DNA of 64,000 nt from Paramesorhizobium salinisoli. Lineage in GTDB: Bacteria > Pseudomonadota > Alphaproteobacteria > Rhizobiales > Rhizobiaceae. Below the pieces are notes generated by a model that worked only from the letters and a program-made list of their open reading frames with translations, did no database searches and was not told the DNA's origin. Made by a program: the position numbers and the translations under genes. The number at the start of each line of letters is the position of its first letter. Positions within the stretch are counted from its first letter, which is position 1. Where the stretch lies: assembly GCF_003335045.1 (NCBI RefSeq), contig NZ_QOZG01000003.1:62001-126000 (forward strand). Reading direction: 5' to 3'. Below are positions 31,207 to 41,090 of the stretch, in pieces.

Positions 31207-31562
31207 ATGATATGGACACCGACCCGCGGGCGAAAGATCTCGTGCTCGAATACGAACTCGATGCGTCACCTGAAAAGGTCTGGCGGGCGATCAGCATTCC
31301 CGCGTTTCGCGAACAATGGCTCCCGAAAGAACCTCTGGCTGACATGGAACTGGTCTCCTCCGCACCGGGCGAGGAAATTCGCTACAGGATGCGCGATGGC
31401 GAAGCGCCCTTTCTCGAAAGCTTGGTGACGTTTCAGGTCCGGAGCAATGCCGTTGGCGGCACTACGCTTAAGATCATCCATGGGTTGGCGGACGCACGGC
31501 TGGAACGTCAGCCACCGAGGGCCGCGAACAACAATTGGCCGTGCCTCATGCGCGCCGCCTGA
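31203..31562 (+). CDS. SRPBCC (AHSA1-like) ligand-binding domain protein
   Basis: 119 residues. LEYELDASPEKVWRAISIPAFREQWL is the N-terminal strand-helix of the START/AHSA1 superfamily; the rest is a short beta-rich body ending in SNAVGGTTLKIIHGLADARL. The start overlaps the ArsR stop, so both are one transcript. These pairs act in bacteria as small-molecule-binding or detoxification modules of unclear ligand. The C-terminus is short compared with the usual 140-150 residues. Confidence 0.82.
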   Translation: MNDMDTDPRAKDLVLEYELDASPEKVWRAISIPAFREQWLPKEPLADMELVSSAPGEEIRYRMRDGEAPFLESLVTFQVRSNAVGGTTLKIIHGLADARLERQPPRAANNNWPCLMRAA

Positions 31563-31607
31563 CGCCTCCACCTGACAACAGATATTTCTGGAAGAAAGGA
31601 ATTCGCC

Positions 31608-32243
31608 ATGCGCGAAGCGATGCAACTCGTCCCTATGGTCGTCGAACAGTCCAGCAGGGGAGAACGGTCCTTCGACATCTATTCGCGGCTTTTGCGTGAA
31701 AGAATCATATTTCTCAACGGAGAAGTGAACGATACCGTGTCGTCGCTGGTCTGCGCGCAGCTACTGTTCCTGGAAGCCGAGAATCCGAAGAGGCCTATCC
31801 AGCTTTATATCAATTCACCCGGCGGTGTTATTACAAGCGGTTTCGCGATGTATGACACCATGCGATATATCAAGGCGCCGGTGCATACATTGTGCATGGG
31901 AACAGCCTATTCGATGGGATCATTCCTGTTGATGGCGGGCGAGCCCGGCGAGCGGGCGGCGCTGCCCAATGCAAGCTTGCTTGTTCATCAGCCATCCGGT
32001 GGCTTTCAGGGAAAGGCCTCCGATGTTTTCATTCATGCCGAGGAAATCCAGCGAAGCAAGCAACGGATAACGAGGCTCTACGCTGAGCATTGCGGGCGCA
32101 CCTATGAAGAGGTGGAACGCGCGCTCGACCGCGACCGTTTCATGACCGCTGACGAAGCCCTGAAATGGGGCCTGATCGACCGCATCCTTCAGGTGCGGGA
32201 AGAAAATAGCGACGTAAAATCAGGGGATATAGCATCAAAGTGA
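31608..32243 (+). CDS. clpP: ClpP-type ATP-dependent protease proteolytic subunit (second paralogue type)
   Basis: 211 residues. The start [23 protein letters not shown] matches ClpP. The triad is intact: Ser in GTAYSMGSF, His in LLVHQPSGG and Asp in [14 protein letters not shown]. There is no tig or clpX neighbour, unlike the main clpP locus, so this is probably an accessory copy; Rhizobiales often have several. It lies 46 bases after the ArsR-SRPBCC pair and has an AAGAAAGGA-type ribosome site; it may be part of that operon. Confidence 0.92.
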   Translation: MREAMQLVPMVVEQSSRGERSFDIYSRLLRERIIFLNGEVNDTVSSLVCAQLLFLEAENPKRPIQLYINSPGGVITSGFAMYDTMRYIKAPVHTLCMGTAYSMGSFLLMAGEPGERAALPNASLLVHQPSGGFQGKASDVFIHAEEIQRSKQRITRLYAEHCGRTYEEVERALDRDRFMTADEALKWGLIDRILQVREENSDVKSGDIASK

Positions 32244-32351
32244 AATGCCTGATCACGCACGAATTTGCCGGTGACGCGTGAAAGGAAGCCTCCGCTGCGG
32301 AGGTGGAGGAGGACAAACTATATTGCCCTCCTCATCAATTCTCCTGGATGA

Positions 32352-35300
32352 TCAGCTGCAGCCGCTTGTCGCGCCGCAGGTATCGCATTTCAGGCAGGTG
32401 CCGTTGCGTACCATGGTGAAGTTCTGGCATTCAGAGCAACTGTCGCCCGTATAGCCCTGCATCATCGACTTTATCCGACGATCGGCCTCGATCTTCTTGG
32501 CCTCATTCTGGGCCTCCGCCTTGGCGCTCGCGGCCTCGGCTTCGGCCTGATCGGAGAAGAGCGCAGTCGCGTCCTCTGGGGCGTCTTCGGCAAAGCCCGC
32601 GGCATGTTCCTCGTAATCGCGCTTGAACGCGGTGGCGCCGTCGGTCACGAGGCCGATGGCCGGGCGGTTACCGGAGACAGCACTTGCCGAGGGAGCGGAT
32701 TTCAGCGCCGTCACATTGCTGGCTTTCGCGGGGGAGGGCTTTGCCGCCGGAGAAGGAGTTGCCGATCCCTTGGGCTCGGTGCTGCCGGAGACCAGCGTCG
32801 GCTTGTAGCCGCGTGTCCAGCCGGTCGAAAGCAGATTGGTCTTGCCTTCCTGAATGCCCTTGCCGAGCGCCGTGTTGGAGAAATCGGTCGTATCGACATG
32901 CGCAAGGTCATGGCGGCCGAGATAGGAGACTGCGAGCTCACGGAACACATAGTCGAGGATCGACGTGGCGTTCTTGATCGCGTCATTGCCCTGGACGATA
33001 CCGGCCGGCTCGAACTTGGTGAAGGTGAACGCCTCCACATATTCCTCCAGCGGCACGCCATATTGGAGGCCGAGCGAGATAGCGATGGCGAAATTGTTCA
33101 TCATCGCGCGGAAGGCGGCGCCTTCCTTGTGCATATCGATGAAGATCTCGCCAATACGGCCATCGCCGAATTCGCCAGTCCTGAGATAGACCTTGTGCCC
33201 GCCGACCACGGCTTTCTGAGTATAGCCCTGGCGGCGGTTCGGCAGCTTCTCACGCTCGCGCACCACCTTCTCGACGATCCGCTCGACGATCTTTTCAGTG
33301 ATCTGCACCGCACGGGCGCTGGCGGGCGCTTCGATCAGCGTCTCCATGGCATCGTCATCATCATCCTCGTCATCGGCGATGAGGGATGAGTTGAGCGGCT
33401 GCGAGAGCTTGGAGCCGTCGCGATAGAGCGCATTGGCCTTGAGCGCCAGCTTCCAGGACAGCATGTAGGCGCTCTTGCAATCCTCGACGGTCGCCTCGTT
33501 CGGCATGTTGATCGTCTTGGAGATCGCGCCCGATATGAAGGGCTGGGCGGCCGCCATCATGCGGATATGGCTATCGACCGAGAGATAGCGCTTGCCGACC
33601 TTGCCACACGGATTGGCGCAATCGAAAACCGGATAATGCTCTTCCTTCAGGAAGGGCGCGCCTTCCAGGGTCATGGCGCCGCAGACATGGATGTTGGCGG
33701 CCTCGATGTCCTTCTTGGAGAAGCCGAGGGCCGGCAGAAGCTCGAAGGAGAAATCGTCGAGCTGTTCCTGGGTGAAGCCGAAAGTCTCCTTTAGCCAGTC
33801 GGCGTCGAGCGTCCACTGGTTGAAGACGAACTTAATGTCGAAGGCGGATTTCAGCGCGCCGTTCAGCGCCTCGATCTTCTCATCGGTGAAGCCCTTGGCC
33901 TTGAGCGAGCCGGGGTTGATCGCAGGCGCCTGGTTCAGATTGCCATGGCCGACGGCATAGGCCTCGATCTCGGCGATCTGGCTTTCGGAGTAACCAAGGG
34001 TACGCAAGGCTTCCGGCACGGCGCGGTTGATGATCTTCCAGTAGCCGCCGCCGGCGAGCTTCTTGAACTTCACCAGCGCGAAGTCGGGCTCGATGCCGGT
34101 GGTGTCGCAATCCATGACGAGGCCTATCGTGCCGGTCGGGGCGATCACCGTCGTCTGGGCATTGCGGTAGCCGTGCTTCTGACCAAGCTCCAGCGCCTTG
34201 TCCCAGGCAGCCTTCGCATGTTCGATCAGCGCCTGATCCGGGCAATCCTCCGCCTTGAGCGGCACGGGATTGACGGCAAGTCCTTCATAACCCTGGCCTT
34301 CGCCATAGGCCGCGCGGCGATGATTGCGAATGACGCGCAGCATATTGGCCGCGTTCGGCTCATAGCCCTGGAAGGCGCCAAGCTCAGCCGCCATCTCGGC
34401 TGATGTCGCATAGGAAACGCCGGTCATCACAGCTGTCAGCGCGCCGCCGATGGCGCGGCCTTCATCGGAATCATAGGGAATGCCGGAGGTCATGAGCAAG
34501 CCGCCGATATTGGCGTAGCCCAGACCCAGCGTACGGTATTCATAGGAAAGCTTGGCGATTTCCTTCGATGGGAACTGCGCCATCATCACCGAGATTTCGA
34601 GGACGATGGTCCACAGGCGCGCCGTGTGCTCATAGGCCGCGATATCGAACTTGCCATCCTGCTGACGATAAGGAAGCAGGTTGATCGAGGCGAGATTGCA
34701 GGCGGTGTCGTCGAGGAACATATATTCGGAGCACGGGTTCGACGCGCGGATCGGGCCGGCGGCGGGGCAGGTGTGCCAGTCGTTCATCGTCGTGTTGAAA
34801 TGCAAGCCCGGATCGGCAGACGCCCAGGCGGCATAGCCGATCTTCTCCCAGAGATCGCGCGCCTTCAGCGTCTTCAGGACCTTGCCATCCTTGCGGGCGG
34901 TCAGGTTCCAGTTGCCGTCATTTTCGACAGCGCGCAGGAATTCATCCTTCAAGGAGACGGAATTGTTGGAATTCTGGCCGGAAACGGTGAGATAGGCTTC
35001 CGAATCCCAATCCGTGTCGTAGGTCTTGAACCGGATATCGGTATAGCCCTGCTTGGCGAACTGGATGACGCGCTTGACATAGTTTTCAGGCACCTGGTTC
35101 TTCTTGGCGGCCTTGATCTCGCGCTTGAGCGCCGGGTTCTTCGCCGGATCGTAACAATCGCCATTATCCGCCTCGCAATTGATGCAGGCCTTCATGATGG
35201 CGGTCAGGTGCTGCTTGACGATCTTGGAGCCGGTGACGAGGGCCGCGACCTTCTGCTCCTCCTTCACCTTCCAGTCGATATATTCCTCGATATCGGGATG

Positions 35301-36158
35301 GTCGATATCGACCACGACCATCTTGGCGGCGCGCCGCGTGGTGCCCCCCGACTTGATCGCGCCCGCCGCCCGGTCGCCGATCTTGAGGAAGGACATGAGG
35401 CCGGAGGATTTGCCGCCGCCGGAAAGCTTCTCGCCTTCGCCGCGCAGATAGGAGAAATTGGAGCCGGTGCCGGAGCCGTATTTGAACAGGCGCGCCTCGC
35501 GCACCCACAAATCCATGATTCCGCCCTCGTTGACGAGGTCGTCGCCGACGGACTGGATGAAGCAGGCATGCGGCTGCGGATGCTCATAGGCCGATTTCGA
35601 CTTGGTCAGCTTGCCGGTCTGCCAATCGACATAATAATGACCCTGGCCGGGACCATCGATGCCATAGGCCCAATGTAGGCCGGTGTTGAACCATTGCGGG
35701 CTGTTCGGCGCGACGCGCTGGGTGGCGAGCATGTAGGCAAGCTCGTCCATGAAGGCGCGGGCGTCGGTTTCGGAATCGAAATAGCCGCCCTTCCAGCCCC
35801 AATAGGTCCAGGTACCGGCCAGCCGGTCGAAGACCTGCCTTGCGTCCATTTCCGAACCATAGCGTTCCGATTCGGGGAGGGCGGCCAGCGCCTCCTCATC
35901 GGCAACCGAACGCCACAGCCATGACGGTACCGAATTTTCCTCGACTCGTCTGAGCTTCGTGGGCACACCGGCCTTGCGGAAATATTTCTGCGCCAGAACA
36001 TCGGCGGCAACCTGACTGAACTGGGCCGGCACGTCGATGCCTTCCAGGCGGAACACAACGGAACCGTCGGGATTCTTGATCTCGCTCGTCGCCTTACGGA
36101 ATGCGATATCCGTATAGGCCGACTGATTGTCCTTCGTGAAACGACGTTCGATCTTCAT
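32352..36158 (-). CDS. nrdJ: adenosylcobalamin-dependent ribonucleotide reductase (class II, NrdJ)
   Basis: About 1268 residues; makes deoxyribonucleotides using coenzyme B12, with or without oxygen. Landmarks are [18 protein letters not shown], the [16 protein letters not shown] active-site loop, the [19 protein letters not shown] segment, a TSCPD-like region near residue 1050 and the C-terminal redox/Zn CXXC pairs ([20 protein letters not shown]). An acidic insert [10 protein letters not shown] interrupts the barrel near residue 935. I place the start at ATG 36158 behind GGGA. It appears to be the only reductase in the window. No cobalamin riboswitch was recognised upstream. Confidence 0.95.
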   Translation of the reverse strand: MKIERRFTKDNQSAYTDIAFRKATSEIKNPDGSVVFRLEGIDVPAQFSQVAADVLAQKYFRKAGVPTKLRRVEENSVPSWLWRSVADEEALAALPESERYGSEMDARQVFDRLAGTWTYWGWKGGYFDSETDARAFMDELAYMLATQRVAPNSPQWFNTGLHWAYGIDGPGQGHYYVDWQTGKLTKSKSAYEHPQPHACFIQSVGDDLVNEGGIMDLWVREARLFKYGSGTGSNFSYLRGEGEKLSGGGKSSGLMSFLKIGDRAAGAIKSGGTTRRAAKMVVVDIDHPDIEEYIDWKVKEEQKVAALVTGSKIVKQHLTAIMKACINCEADNGDCYDPAKNPALKREIKAAKKNQVPENYVKRVIQFAKQGYTDIRFKTYDTDWDSEAYLTVSGQNSNNSVSLKDEFLRAVENDGNWNLTARKDGKVLKTLKARDLWEKIGYAAWASADPGLHFNTTMNDWHTCPAAGPIRASNPCSEYMFLDDTACNLASINLLPYRQQDGKFDIAAYEHTARLWTIVLEISVMMAQFPSKEIAKLSYEYRTLGLGYANIGGLLMTSGIPYDSDEGRAIGGALTAVMTGVSYATSAEMAAELGAFQGYEPNAANMLRVIRNHRRAAYGEGQGYEGLAVNPVPLKAEDCPDQALIEHAKAAWDKALELGQKHGYRNAQTTVIAPTGTIGLVMDCDTTGIEPDFALVKFKKLAGGGYWKIINRAVPEALRTLGYSESQIAEIEAYAVGHGNLNQAPAINPGSLKAKGFTDEKIEALNGALKSAFDIKFVFNQWTLDADWLKETFGFTQEQLDDFSFELLPALGFSKKDIEAANIHVCGAMTLEGAPFLKEEHYPVFDCANPCGKVGKRYLSVDSHIRMMAAAQPFISGAISKTINMPNEATVEDCKSAYMLSWKLALKANALYRDGSKLSQPLNSSLIADDEDDDDDAMETLIEAPASARAVQITEKIVERIVEKVVREREKLPNRRQGYTQKAVVGGHKVYLRTGEFGDGRIGEIFIDMHKEGAAFRAMMNNFAIAISLGLQYGVPLEEYVEAFTFTKFEPAGIVQGNDAIKNATSILDYVFRELAVSYLGRHDLAHVDTTDFSNTALGKGIQEGKTNLLSTGWTRGYKPTLVSGSTEPKGSATPSPAAKPSPAKASNVTALKSAPSASAVSGNRPAIGLVTDGATAFKRDYEEHAAGFAEDAPEDATALFSDQAEAEAASAKAEAQNEAKKIEADRRIKSMMQGYTGDSCSECQNFTMVRNGTCLKCDTCGATSGCS

Positions 36159-36364
36159 TGGTCCCATCCATCTCTATATATAGCGACTTTCCCGCGTCTT
36201 TGTATCCCTGACGCCGGGCCGGTCGCATGTCCGCCGCATCCGGATTCGGGCATCCGAAACCGGCTCTCCCTTACCGCGCGCCCGATCCGGTCTGGGACCT
36301 TCTGAGGACGCTGCGTGGGTCCATCTGCTGACACCTGATATTTATGATCCCGCATACGGGATTC

Positions 36365-36380
36365 TTACATTATCTGGTGC
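36365..36380 (-). promoter_or_regulatory. candidate NrdR box 1 (weaker)
   Basis: TTACATTATCTGGTGC matches 10 of 16 positions of the NrdR consensus as I recall it (ACACWATATATWGTGT). It lies exactly 31 bases (three helical turns) from the stronger box at 36396, the usual tandem spacing for NrdR. Confidence 0.4.
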
Positions 36381-36395
36381 TGATAATCGATGCAA

Positions 36396-36411
36396 ACACT
36401 AAATGTTGTGT
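36396..36411 (-). promoter_or_regulatory. candidate NrdR box 2 (strong)
   Basis: ACACTAAATGTTGTGT is a 16-base palindromic site matching 14 of 16 positions of the NrdR consensus (ACACWATATATWGTGT, from memory), about 240 bases upstream of nrdJ. NrdR represses ribonucleotide reductase genes in most bacteria. Confidence 0.6.
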
Positions 36412-36863
36412 TAACGCACCATTCTGGTCATTTTGAACAGGCGATCCTCGCATATCGCTGTTCTCTGCGAACCGGCACAAAATCCCATGCACAAACTGCG
36501 TGTTGGTACACGCATTTTGCGTCGAAAAAGGCTCTGATGTCGGATGAAAAGCCGGCTCTTAGATGCCCGGCCACGCCACGAACTCAACGATGAAACCATA
36601 AAATGTGACTCGCATCCAAGCGTCAAGAGTTGGTTTGTTTCAAATTTGTGACCGCAATATCTTGTGTGTAGCTGTGTGGATAACGGGGAGAAACGATAAC
36701 CTTCGACGGTGATGACTTGCCACTCATTCCCGATGCCCGGTTTTGCGAAAATCGGTCCTGAAAAATGAGGGCAATGCGCATCCCGGACGAAAATTTTCGC
36801 CGCTGCACCCGGGCAGATCCCCCGAATCACGCTCCAGGAACATGTTTTTAAGTATTTTCGAAT
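36412..36863. other. non-coding gap between nrdJ and the GGDEF gene
   Basis: About 450 bases without a credible gene; ORFs here lack ribosome sites and family resemblance. It holds the DnaA-box match at 36675 and an AAAATTTT palindrome near 36790. It should contain the promoters of both divergent genes. Confidence 0.6.
36675..36683 (-). promoter_or_regulatory. perfect DnaA-box match
   Basis: TGTGGATAA is the complement of the 9-base consensus DnaA box TTATCCACA. It is single, between nrdJ and the GGDEF gene. DnaA is known to act on nrd promoters in E. coli; a chance match is also possible. Confidence 0.3.
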
Positions 36864-37643
36864 ATGCCTGTTCCCAGCAGCTGGAACATGCGCATGAATA
36901 CGAAGCTGAGAACGGGTGAGATTGCCAAGAACGTCGTCATCTGGTTCGCCTGCGTCCTCGCAGGAGTCGAATTGATCGTCTATCTCTATTATGCGCCGAT
37001 GGGAACGGCGCGGCTGCGGTTCGAATTTCTCATTTCCGGCCTCATCACCGCGGTGGTTTCGCTACCCGCACTTGCCTACGGCATGATTCTGCGCGAGCGG
37101 CTGACCGTGGCAAACGCCGCCTTGCTGGAGCTTCTGCAGAGCGACCGGATGAGCGGTCTTCTCAACCGCAAGGTTTTCATGGAACGCCTTGCCGTTTTCA
37201 TGAGGGATGCCGAGCGCAGCGTTGGCGTCTTTGCTTATGTCGACGCCGATCATTTCAAGCTTATCAATGACCGTTTCGGCCATGCGGTGGGCGATGCTGC
37301 CATCAGCCTGATCGCGGAATGCATCCGCCAGAATTCCCGGTCCAGCGATCTGATGGGCCGGCTCGGCGGACAGGAATTCGGGATATTCCTGGAGGGCGCC
37401 AATCTCAAGCAAGCGGTGATCATAGCCGAAAGGCTGCGGGCGCAGGTTTCACAGGCATCGCCGGAATTGGGAATCAAAGGGCTCGAGCTGTCGGTTTCGA
37501 TCGGGCTTGCCGTGCACAAGCCCGGACAAAGCATAGAAGTCCTGATAAGCCAGGCCGACCGCAATCTGGGCATCGCCAAGGAAGGCGGTCGCAATGCGGT
37601 GGTGGCCGATCTTCAGCGCTACTCCGCCCGAACGAGCGGGTGA
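36864..37643 (+). CDS. membrane-bound GGDEF-family protein with GGQEF signature
   Basis: 259 residues. Two membrane spans (about residues 22-42 and 52-74) are followed by a GGDEF domain: DRMSGLLNRKVFMERL, YVDADHFKLINDRFGHAVGD and the signature RLGGQEFGIFLEGA. The third signature residue, normally Asp or Glu, is Gln, which may lower or abolish diguanylate cyclase activity; the metal-binding DADHFK is kept. Starts at 36888 or 36894 (behind GGAA) are as likely as 36864. Convergent with the Nudix gene. Confidence 0.88.
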   Translation: MPVPSSWNMRMNTKLRTGEIAKNVVIWFACVLAGVELIVYLYYAPMGTARLRFEFLISGLITAVVSLPALAYGMILRERLTVANAALLELLQSDRMSGLLNRKVFMERLAVFMRDAERSVGVFAYVDADHFKLINDRFGHAVGDAAISLIAECIRQNSRSSDLMGRLGGQEFGIFLEGANLKQAVIIAERLRAQVSQASPELGIKGLELSVSIGLAVHKPGQSIEVLISQADRNLGIAKEGGRNAVVADLQRYSARTSG

Positions 37644-37645
37644 CC

Positions 37646-38131
37646 TTATTCCGCGGCTATTTTGCTTGATGCTCCGAATGCGCGCAGGATGCCTTTGAGA
37701 TCGACTTCATCGACCCGCTCCGCCGCTTCCTCAGGTGTCATCCACTCGCCGTGCCGCTCACCACGTTCGGGGAAATTTTTTTCCTGGTGGGAAAAGTGTA
37801 CAGGGAAGACGTCGACCATGAAGCCGCGGTTGGTTTTGGGCGGAAGGTCGGTCTTTTCATAGGCATAGCTGCCAATGACCCGCGTGGAAACCGAGCCGCG
37901 CACCCCCGCTTCCTCATAGGCCTCGCGAAGGGCCGCCTGCGGAAGGGTCCTGCCGACCTGCGGCCAGCCCTTGGGGAGAATCCAGCGACCGGTGCCGCGG
38001 CTGGTGATCAGGAGAACTTCGAGCCTGTCGTCATGATGGCGATAGACGAGCGCTGCAACCTGGCGCAAGCGGCCGGACGGCGTTTCCATCCGTTTGTCCG
38101 TCGCAACGATGTGTGCCAGGTCTATTTTCAC
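37646..38131 (-). CDS. Nudix hydrolase, DIPP-like
   Basis: 161 residues. QVAALVYRHHDDRLEVLLITSRGTGRWILPKGWP (about residues 23-56) and the Nudix core LREAYEEAGVRG resemble diphosphoinositol-polyphosphate-phosphohydrolase-like bacterial Nudix enzymes. In the box the usual Glu after G-x5 is Arg (GWPQVGR), as is common in this alphaproteobacterial group. Substrate unknown. Convergent with the GGDEF gene, three bases apart. Confidence 0.9.
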   Translation of the reverse strand: MKIDLAHIVATDKRMETPSGRLRQVAALVYRHHDDRLEVLLITSRGTGRWILPKGWPQVGRTLPQAALREAYEEAGVRGSVSTRVIGSYAYEKTDLPPKTNRGFMVDVFPVHFSHQEKNFPERGERHGEWMTPEEAAERVDEVDLKGILRAFGASSKIAAE

Positions 38132-38217
38132 TACAGCTACTTTCCAACGATCCTTCCCGATACGGGGATCCTTCCCAACATGGGATGATTCGTTAGGATA
38201 ACAACGCGCGAAATGAA

Positions 38218-38272
38218 AAAACGGCTAAGAATGTGTCTAAAATCTCGTCTTTTGCGCCAAATCAGCCGTTTT
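38218..38272. repeat. inverted repeat AAAACGGCT/AGCCGTTTT
   Basis: Two perfect 9-base arms separated by 37 bases in the gap between the Nudix gene start and the gpt stop. A further near copy of the arm (AAAAAACGG) follows at about 38285. It could be a palindromic intergenic repeat or a terminator for gpt. Confidence 0.45.
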
Positions 38273-38375
38273 GAATGGGTTTTGCTTAAAAAACGGTTTC
38301 AATATCGCCGCGCTCCGCATCTTTGGCTTCATGGCGCGTCAGGCCATTGAATCGCGCGTCAAGGTTCTCGATGGA

Positions 38376-38873
38376 TCAGCCGCGATGCGCATTTGCAATC
38401 GGCTCCTGATAGGTGAAGCCCATATCCCAGGGAAAATAGATCCAGGTGTCCTGCGAGACTTCGGTGACGAATGTGTCGATCAGCGGCCGACCGGCCGGTT
38501 TGGCATAGACGGTGGCGAAATGCGCCCTCGGCATCATCGCGCGCACGATTGCCGCTGTCTTGCCGGTATCCGTGAGGTCGTCGACGATGAGAACGCCTTC
38601 GCCTTCGTTTTCCAGAAGGCCTTCGCTGATGCCTTTCAGGATGCGAAGCTGCCCCTGTTCGGTGTAATCGTGATAGGAGGCGACGCAGACGGTCTCGATG
38701 AGGCGGATGCCCAGTTCGCGGCAGATGATGGCGGCCGGAACCAGCCCGCCGCGCGTGATAGCGACCATGGCGCGCCATTCGCGCTGCATTCCGGCAATGC
38801 GCCAGGCGAGCGCCCGCGCATCGCGGTGGAACTGGTCCCAGGAGACGGGAAAGGCTTTATCGGGCAGGGACAT
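38376..38873 (-). CDS. gpt: xanthine(-guanine) phosphoribosyltransferase
   Basis: 165 residues; purine salvage, attaching ribose-5-phosphate to xanthine or guanine. The PRPP-binding motif [14 protein letters not shown] and the start [19 protein letters not shown] match E. coli Gpt. [16 protein letters not shown] and the C-terminal WIYFPWDM are conserved. Single gene with no partner. Confidence 0.95.
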   Translation of the reverse strand: MSLPDKAFPVSWDQFHRDARALAWRIAGMQREWRAMVAITRGGLVPAAIICRELGIRLIETVCVASYHDYTEQGQLRILKGISEGLLENEGEGVLIVDDLTDTGKTAAIVRAMMPRAHFATVYAKPAGRPLIDTFVTEVSQDTWIYFPWDMGFTYQEPIANAHRG

Positions 38874-38975
38874 CGACGCGCTCCAAACACAAACTGCTTT
38901 CGCGGGTAACCGCTGGATGCGCTGGTGTTAACCGCAAAAATACCGCAGTTGCAAGCCGTCGGGCGCCCGTTTTTC

Positions 38976-39818
38976 TCAGCGTGAAAGCAGCGTCAGCGTC
39001 GGCATGTCGGCAAGCATGGCCTTGGTCACGCCGCCGAAGATCAGTTCACGCAGCCTGGAGTGGCTGTAGGCGCCCATCACCAGAAGGTCGATCCCATTGG
39101 TCATGATGTGCTGGCGGATCGTGTCATGCGCCGAAAGACCCTGCGATGCCAGATGCGTAATGGCAACATTCGCGCCATGGCGATCGAGCGCCTCGGCAAG
39201 GGCAGAACCGGCGAGTTCGCTGCCTTGCTCGTTGGTTTCAGGCGGATCGACCCATATGATCTCGACGGATTTCGCGGCGACGAGCAGCGGCAGGGCATCG
39301 AAGGCGGCGCGGGCGGCTTCGCGCTTGCCGTTGAAGGCGACGGCTACCTTCGAGAGATCGGATGGCGCGGAAAAGGCGTAGGGAACGAGAAGAACCGGAC
39401 GGCCGCTGTCGAAGATGAGCGTTTCGGTCGTGTCATTTGAGGTATCGGGATCATCGGGATCGGGCTGGCCGGCGACGATGAGATCGGCGCGGAACGCGCT
39501 CTGCAGGATGCCGTCGGAGGCGGCGCCGGTGTTCGAGCGCACGATGCGGAACTCGTGCGGCAGGCCCCGCTCGAGCATTTCGGCTTCGAACAGGTTCTTG
39601 AGTTTCGTCGCGTTCTCCTTGTGGCGCGCCTCATGCGCCTCAAATAGGGTCGCGTCGACGAAGCCGTTGGGATCAGCATAGACGACGGGAGAGGGGATCG
39701 CATAGATGCCGATGATATGCGCGCGGTCGGCTTTGGCCGCGACCAGCGCGGCTGCATTGGCGATCCGCTTCAATTCAGCGATGCTGCGCACGTAAGCAAT
39801 GAGGGTCCGGTATGCCAT
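38976..39818 (-). CDS. tandem universal stress protein
   Basis: 280 residues holding two UspA-like halves: residues about 1-140 (start MAYRTLIAYVRSI) and 150-280. The second half ends with the ATP-binding style GAYSHSRLRELIFGGVT, while the first half is divergent. UspA proteins bind ATP and help survival under stress; this tandem form is common in Rhizobiales. A strong AGGAGG site supports ATG 39818 rather than 39851. Confidence 0.9.
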   Translation of the reverse strand: MAYRTLIAYVRSIAELKRIANAAALVAAKADRAHIIGIYAIPSPVVYADPNGFVDATLFEAHEARHKENATKLKNLFEAEMLERGLPHEFRIVRSNTGAASDGILQSAFRADLIVAGQPDPDDPDTSNDTTETLIFDSGRPVLLVPYAFSAPSDLSKVAVAFNGKREAARAAFDALPLLVAAKSVEIIWVDPPETNEQGSELAGSALAEALDRHGANVAITHLASQGLSAHDTIRQHIMTNGIDLLVMGAYSHSRLRELIFGGVTKAMLADMPTLTLLSR

Positions 39819-39855
39819 CTCGAGCCTCCTGTCAGGGCCTGCATGATCCACAGGC

Positions 39856-39987
39856 TAGAGCAATTCCGGGAAAAGTGCGAAGCGGTTTTCCCGGGAAAAA
39901 GCAGAAACTGCTTTTCCCATCGGAATTGCGTAAAAACAAAAGCTTAGAACGGTCCTCCGATTCTATCAAAATAGGAACCGCTCTAGC
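39856..39987. repeat. Rhizobiales-type palindromic intergenic element (RIME/Bru-RS-like)
   Basis: A 132-base element bounded by CTAGAGC and its reverse complement GCTCTAG. Inside are nested inverted repeats: GCAATTCC/GGAATTGC (39861-39930) enclosing GCGGTTTTCCC and GGGAAAAAGC segments, then a second hairpin with GGTCC and GGAACCGC. The CAATTCC...GCGGTTTTCC...GGAATTGCGTAAAAACAA wording is one I know from many intergenic copies in Brucella and rhizobia. It lies between the stress protein and the CinA-like gene. Confidence 0.75.
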
Positions 39988-40097
39988 GGATATTATACGC
40001 GCAACGGTCAAAGAACGTTGCATTCCTTCGATGCTTGCTTAATCGCTCCTTTTGTTCGCGTCGGATTTGGTCAGCGCAGATCCGGATGGAAACGTGC

Positions 40098-40871
40098 TCA
40101 GGCGGCAGCCTGCGCTTTGAGCCGTTCGACCATTTGTTCCACGGCGGCTGTTGCCGCAGCAAGCTTTTCCTCGTCGCGGCCGCGCACGACCAGTTCGGTG
40201 GAGAATTTGCCTTCCTCGTAGCGGGGATAGGAGCCGATGATGGTATCGGGATGGGCTTCCTGGATGGCGCGAAGCGGCGCGCCGATCACGCCTTCGCCGA
40301 ACGGACATATCACCATGCGCGACATTAGTTTTTTGCCGGTGCGCAGCGTCGGCACGACATTGTCGAGCATGGCCTGGAAGATCGAGGGGACGCCAGCCAT
40401 CACATAGACATTGCCGATGACAAAACCGGGGGCGACGGAAACGGGATTGTCAATGTGGATGGAGCCGCGCGGCATACGTGCCATCCGCTTGCGCGATTCG
40501 GTGAATTCGATGCCGCGCCCGGCATAATTGTCGGCCAGAAGCTTCAGCGCCTTCTCGTCATGTTCGCACGGGACGCCGAACGCCTTGGCGATCGCATCCG
40601 CAGTGATGTCGTCATGAGTCGGGCCGATGCCGCCGGAGGTGAAGACGTAATCATAGGTGCCCCGAATCGCATTCAGCGCCTCGACGATGCGGTCCTCCTC
40701 GTCGGGGACGATGCGGACTTCCTTCAGATCGATGCCGATTGCGGTCATGATATCGGCGAGATGGCCGATATTCCTGTCCTTCGTGCGCCCGGACAGAAGC
40801 TCGTCGCCGATCGCCAGCATGGCTGCGGTTACCGGATGTTCCGCCGGTTTTTCCAATTGTTCGTCCGACAT
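40098..40871 (-). CDS. molybdopterin-binding/CinA N-terminal family protein
   Basis: 257 residues. AAMLAIGDELLSGRTKDRN, IVPDEEDRIVEAL and FTSGGIGPTHDDITADAIAKA are the MoCF/CinA N-terminal (COG1058) signature. The C-terminal CinA amidohydrolase domain is missing, as in many alphaproteobacterial members, so the biochemical role (possibly a nucleotide pyrophosphatase) is uncertain. GGAG lies nine bases before ATG 40871; the ORF extends to 40904 without support. Confidence 0.9.
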   Translation of the reverse strand: MSDEQLEKPAEHPVTAAMLAIGDELLSGRTKDRNIGHLADIMTAIGIDLKEVRIVPDEEDRIVEALNAIRGTYDYVFTSGGIGPTHDDITADAIAKAFGVPCEHDEKALKLLADNYAGRGIEFTESRKRMARMPRGSIHIDNPVSVAPGFVIGNVYVMAGVPSIFQAMLDNVVPTLRTGKKLMSRMVICPFGEGVIGAPLRAIQEAHPDTIIGSYPRYEEGKFSTELVVRGRDEEKLAAATAAVEQMVERLKAQAAA

Positions 40872-41090
40872 GAAGCATTTCTCCGTTGGGCCACCTTCTA
40901 GCAATTAATCTCGCGCGTTCGGGACGGCAAGCCCGTGTTGACGTCATTGCCGGGAGTGTGAACAGTCCGTCACCGAACCCGGTGGTTTCATTTTTGCCGC
41001 TGGGGCGCACATAAATGCATGCGGTGTAACCGATGGAGCAACCGGCGAAACGATCCACCGATATGAAACATGTCCTGAACGGAGACTGAA

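Noticed and set aside
36411-36830. 139-codon minus-strand ORF upstream of nrdJ
   Set aside because: No ribosome site, Cys/Arg-rich random-looking product, and it overlaps the regulatory region with the NrdR-like boxes.
36159-36864. Cobalamin riboswitch for the B12-dependent reductase
   Set aside because: I could not find the conserved B12-box wording or a credible fold in the leader.
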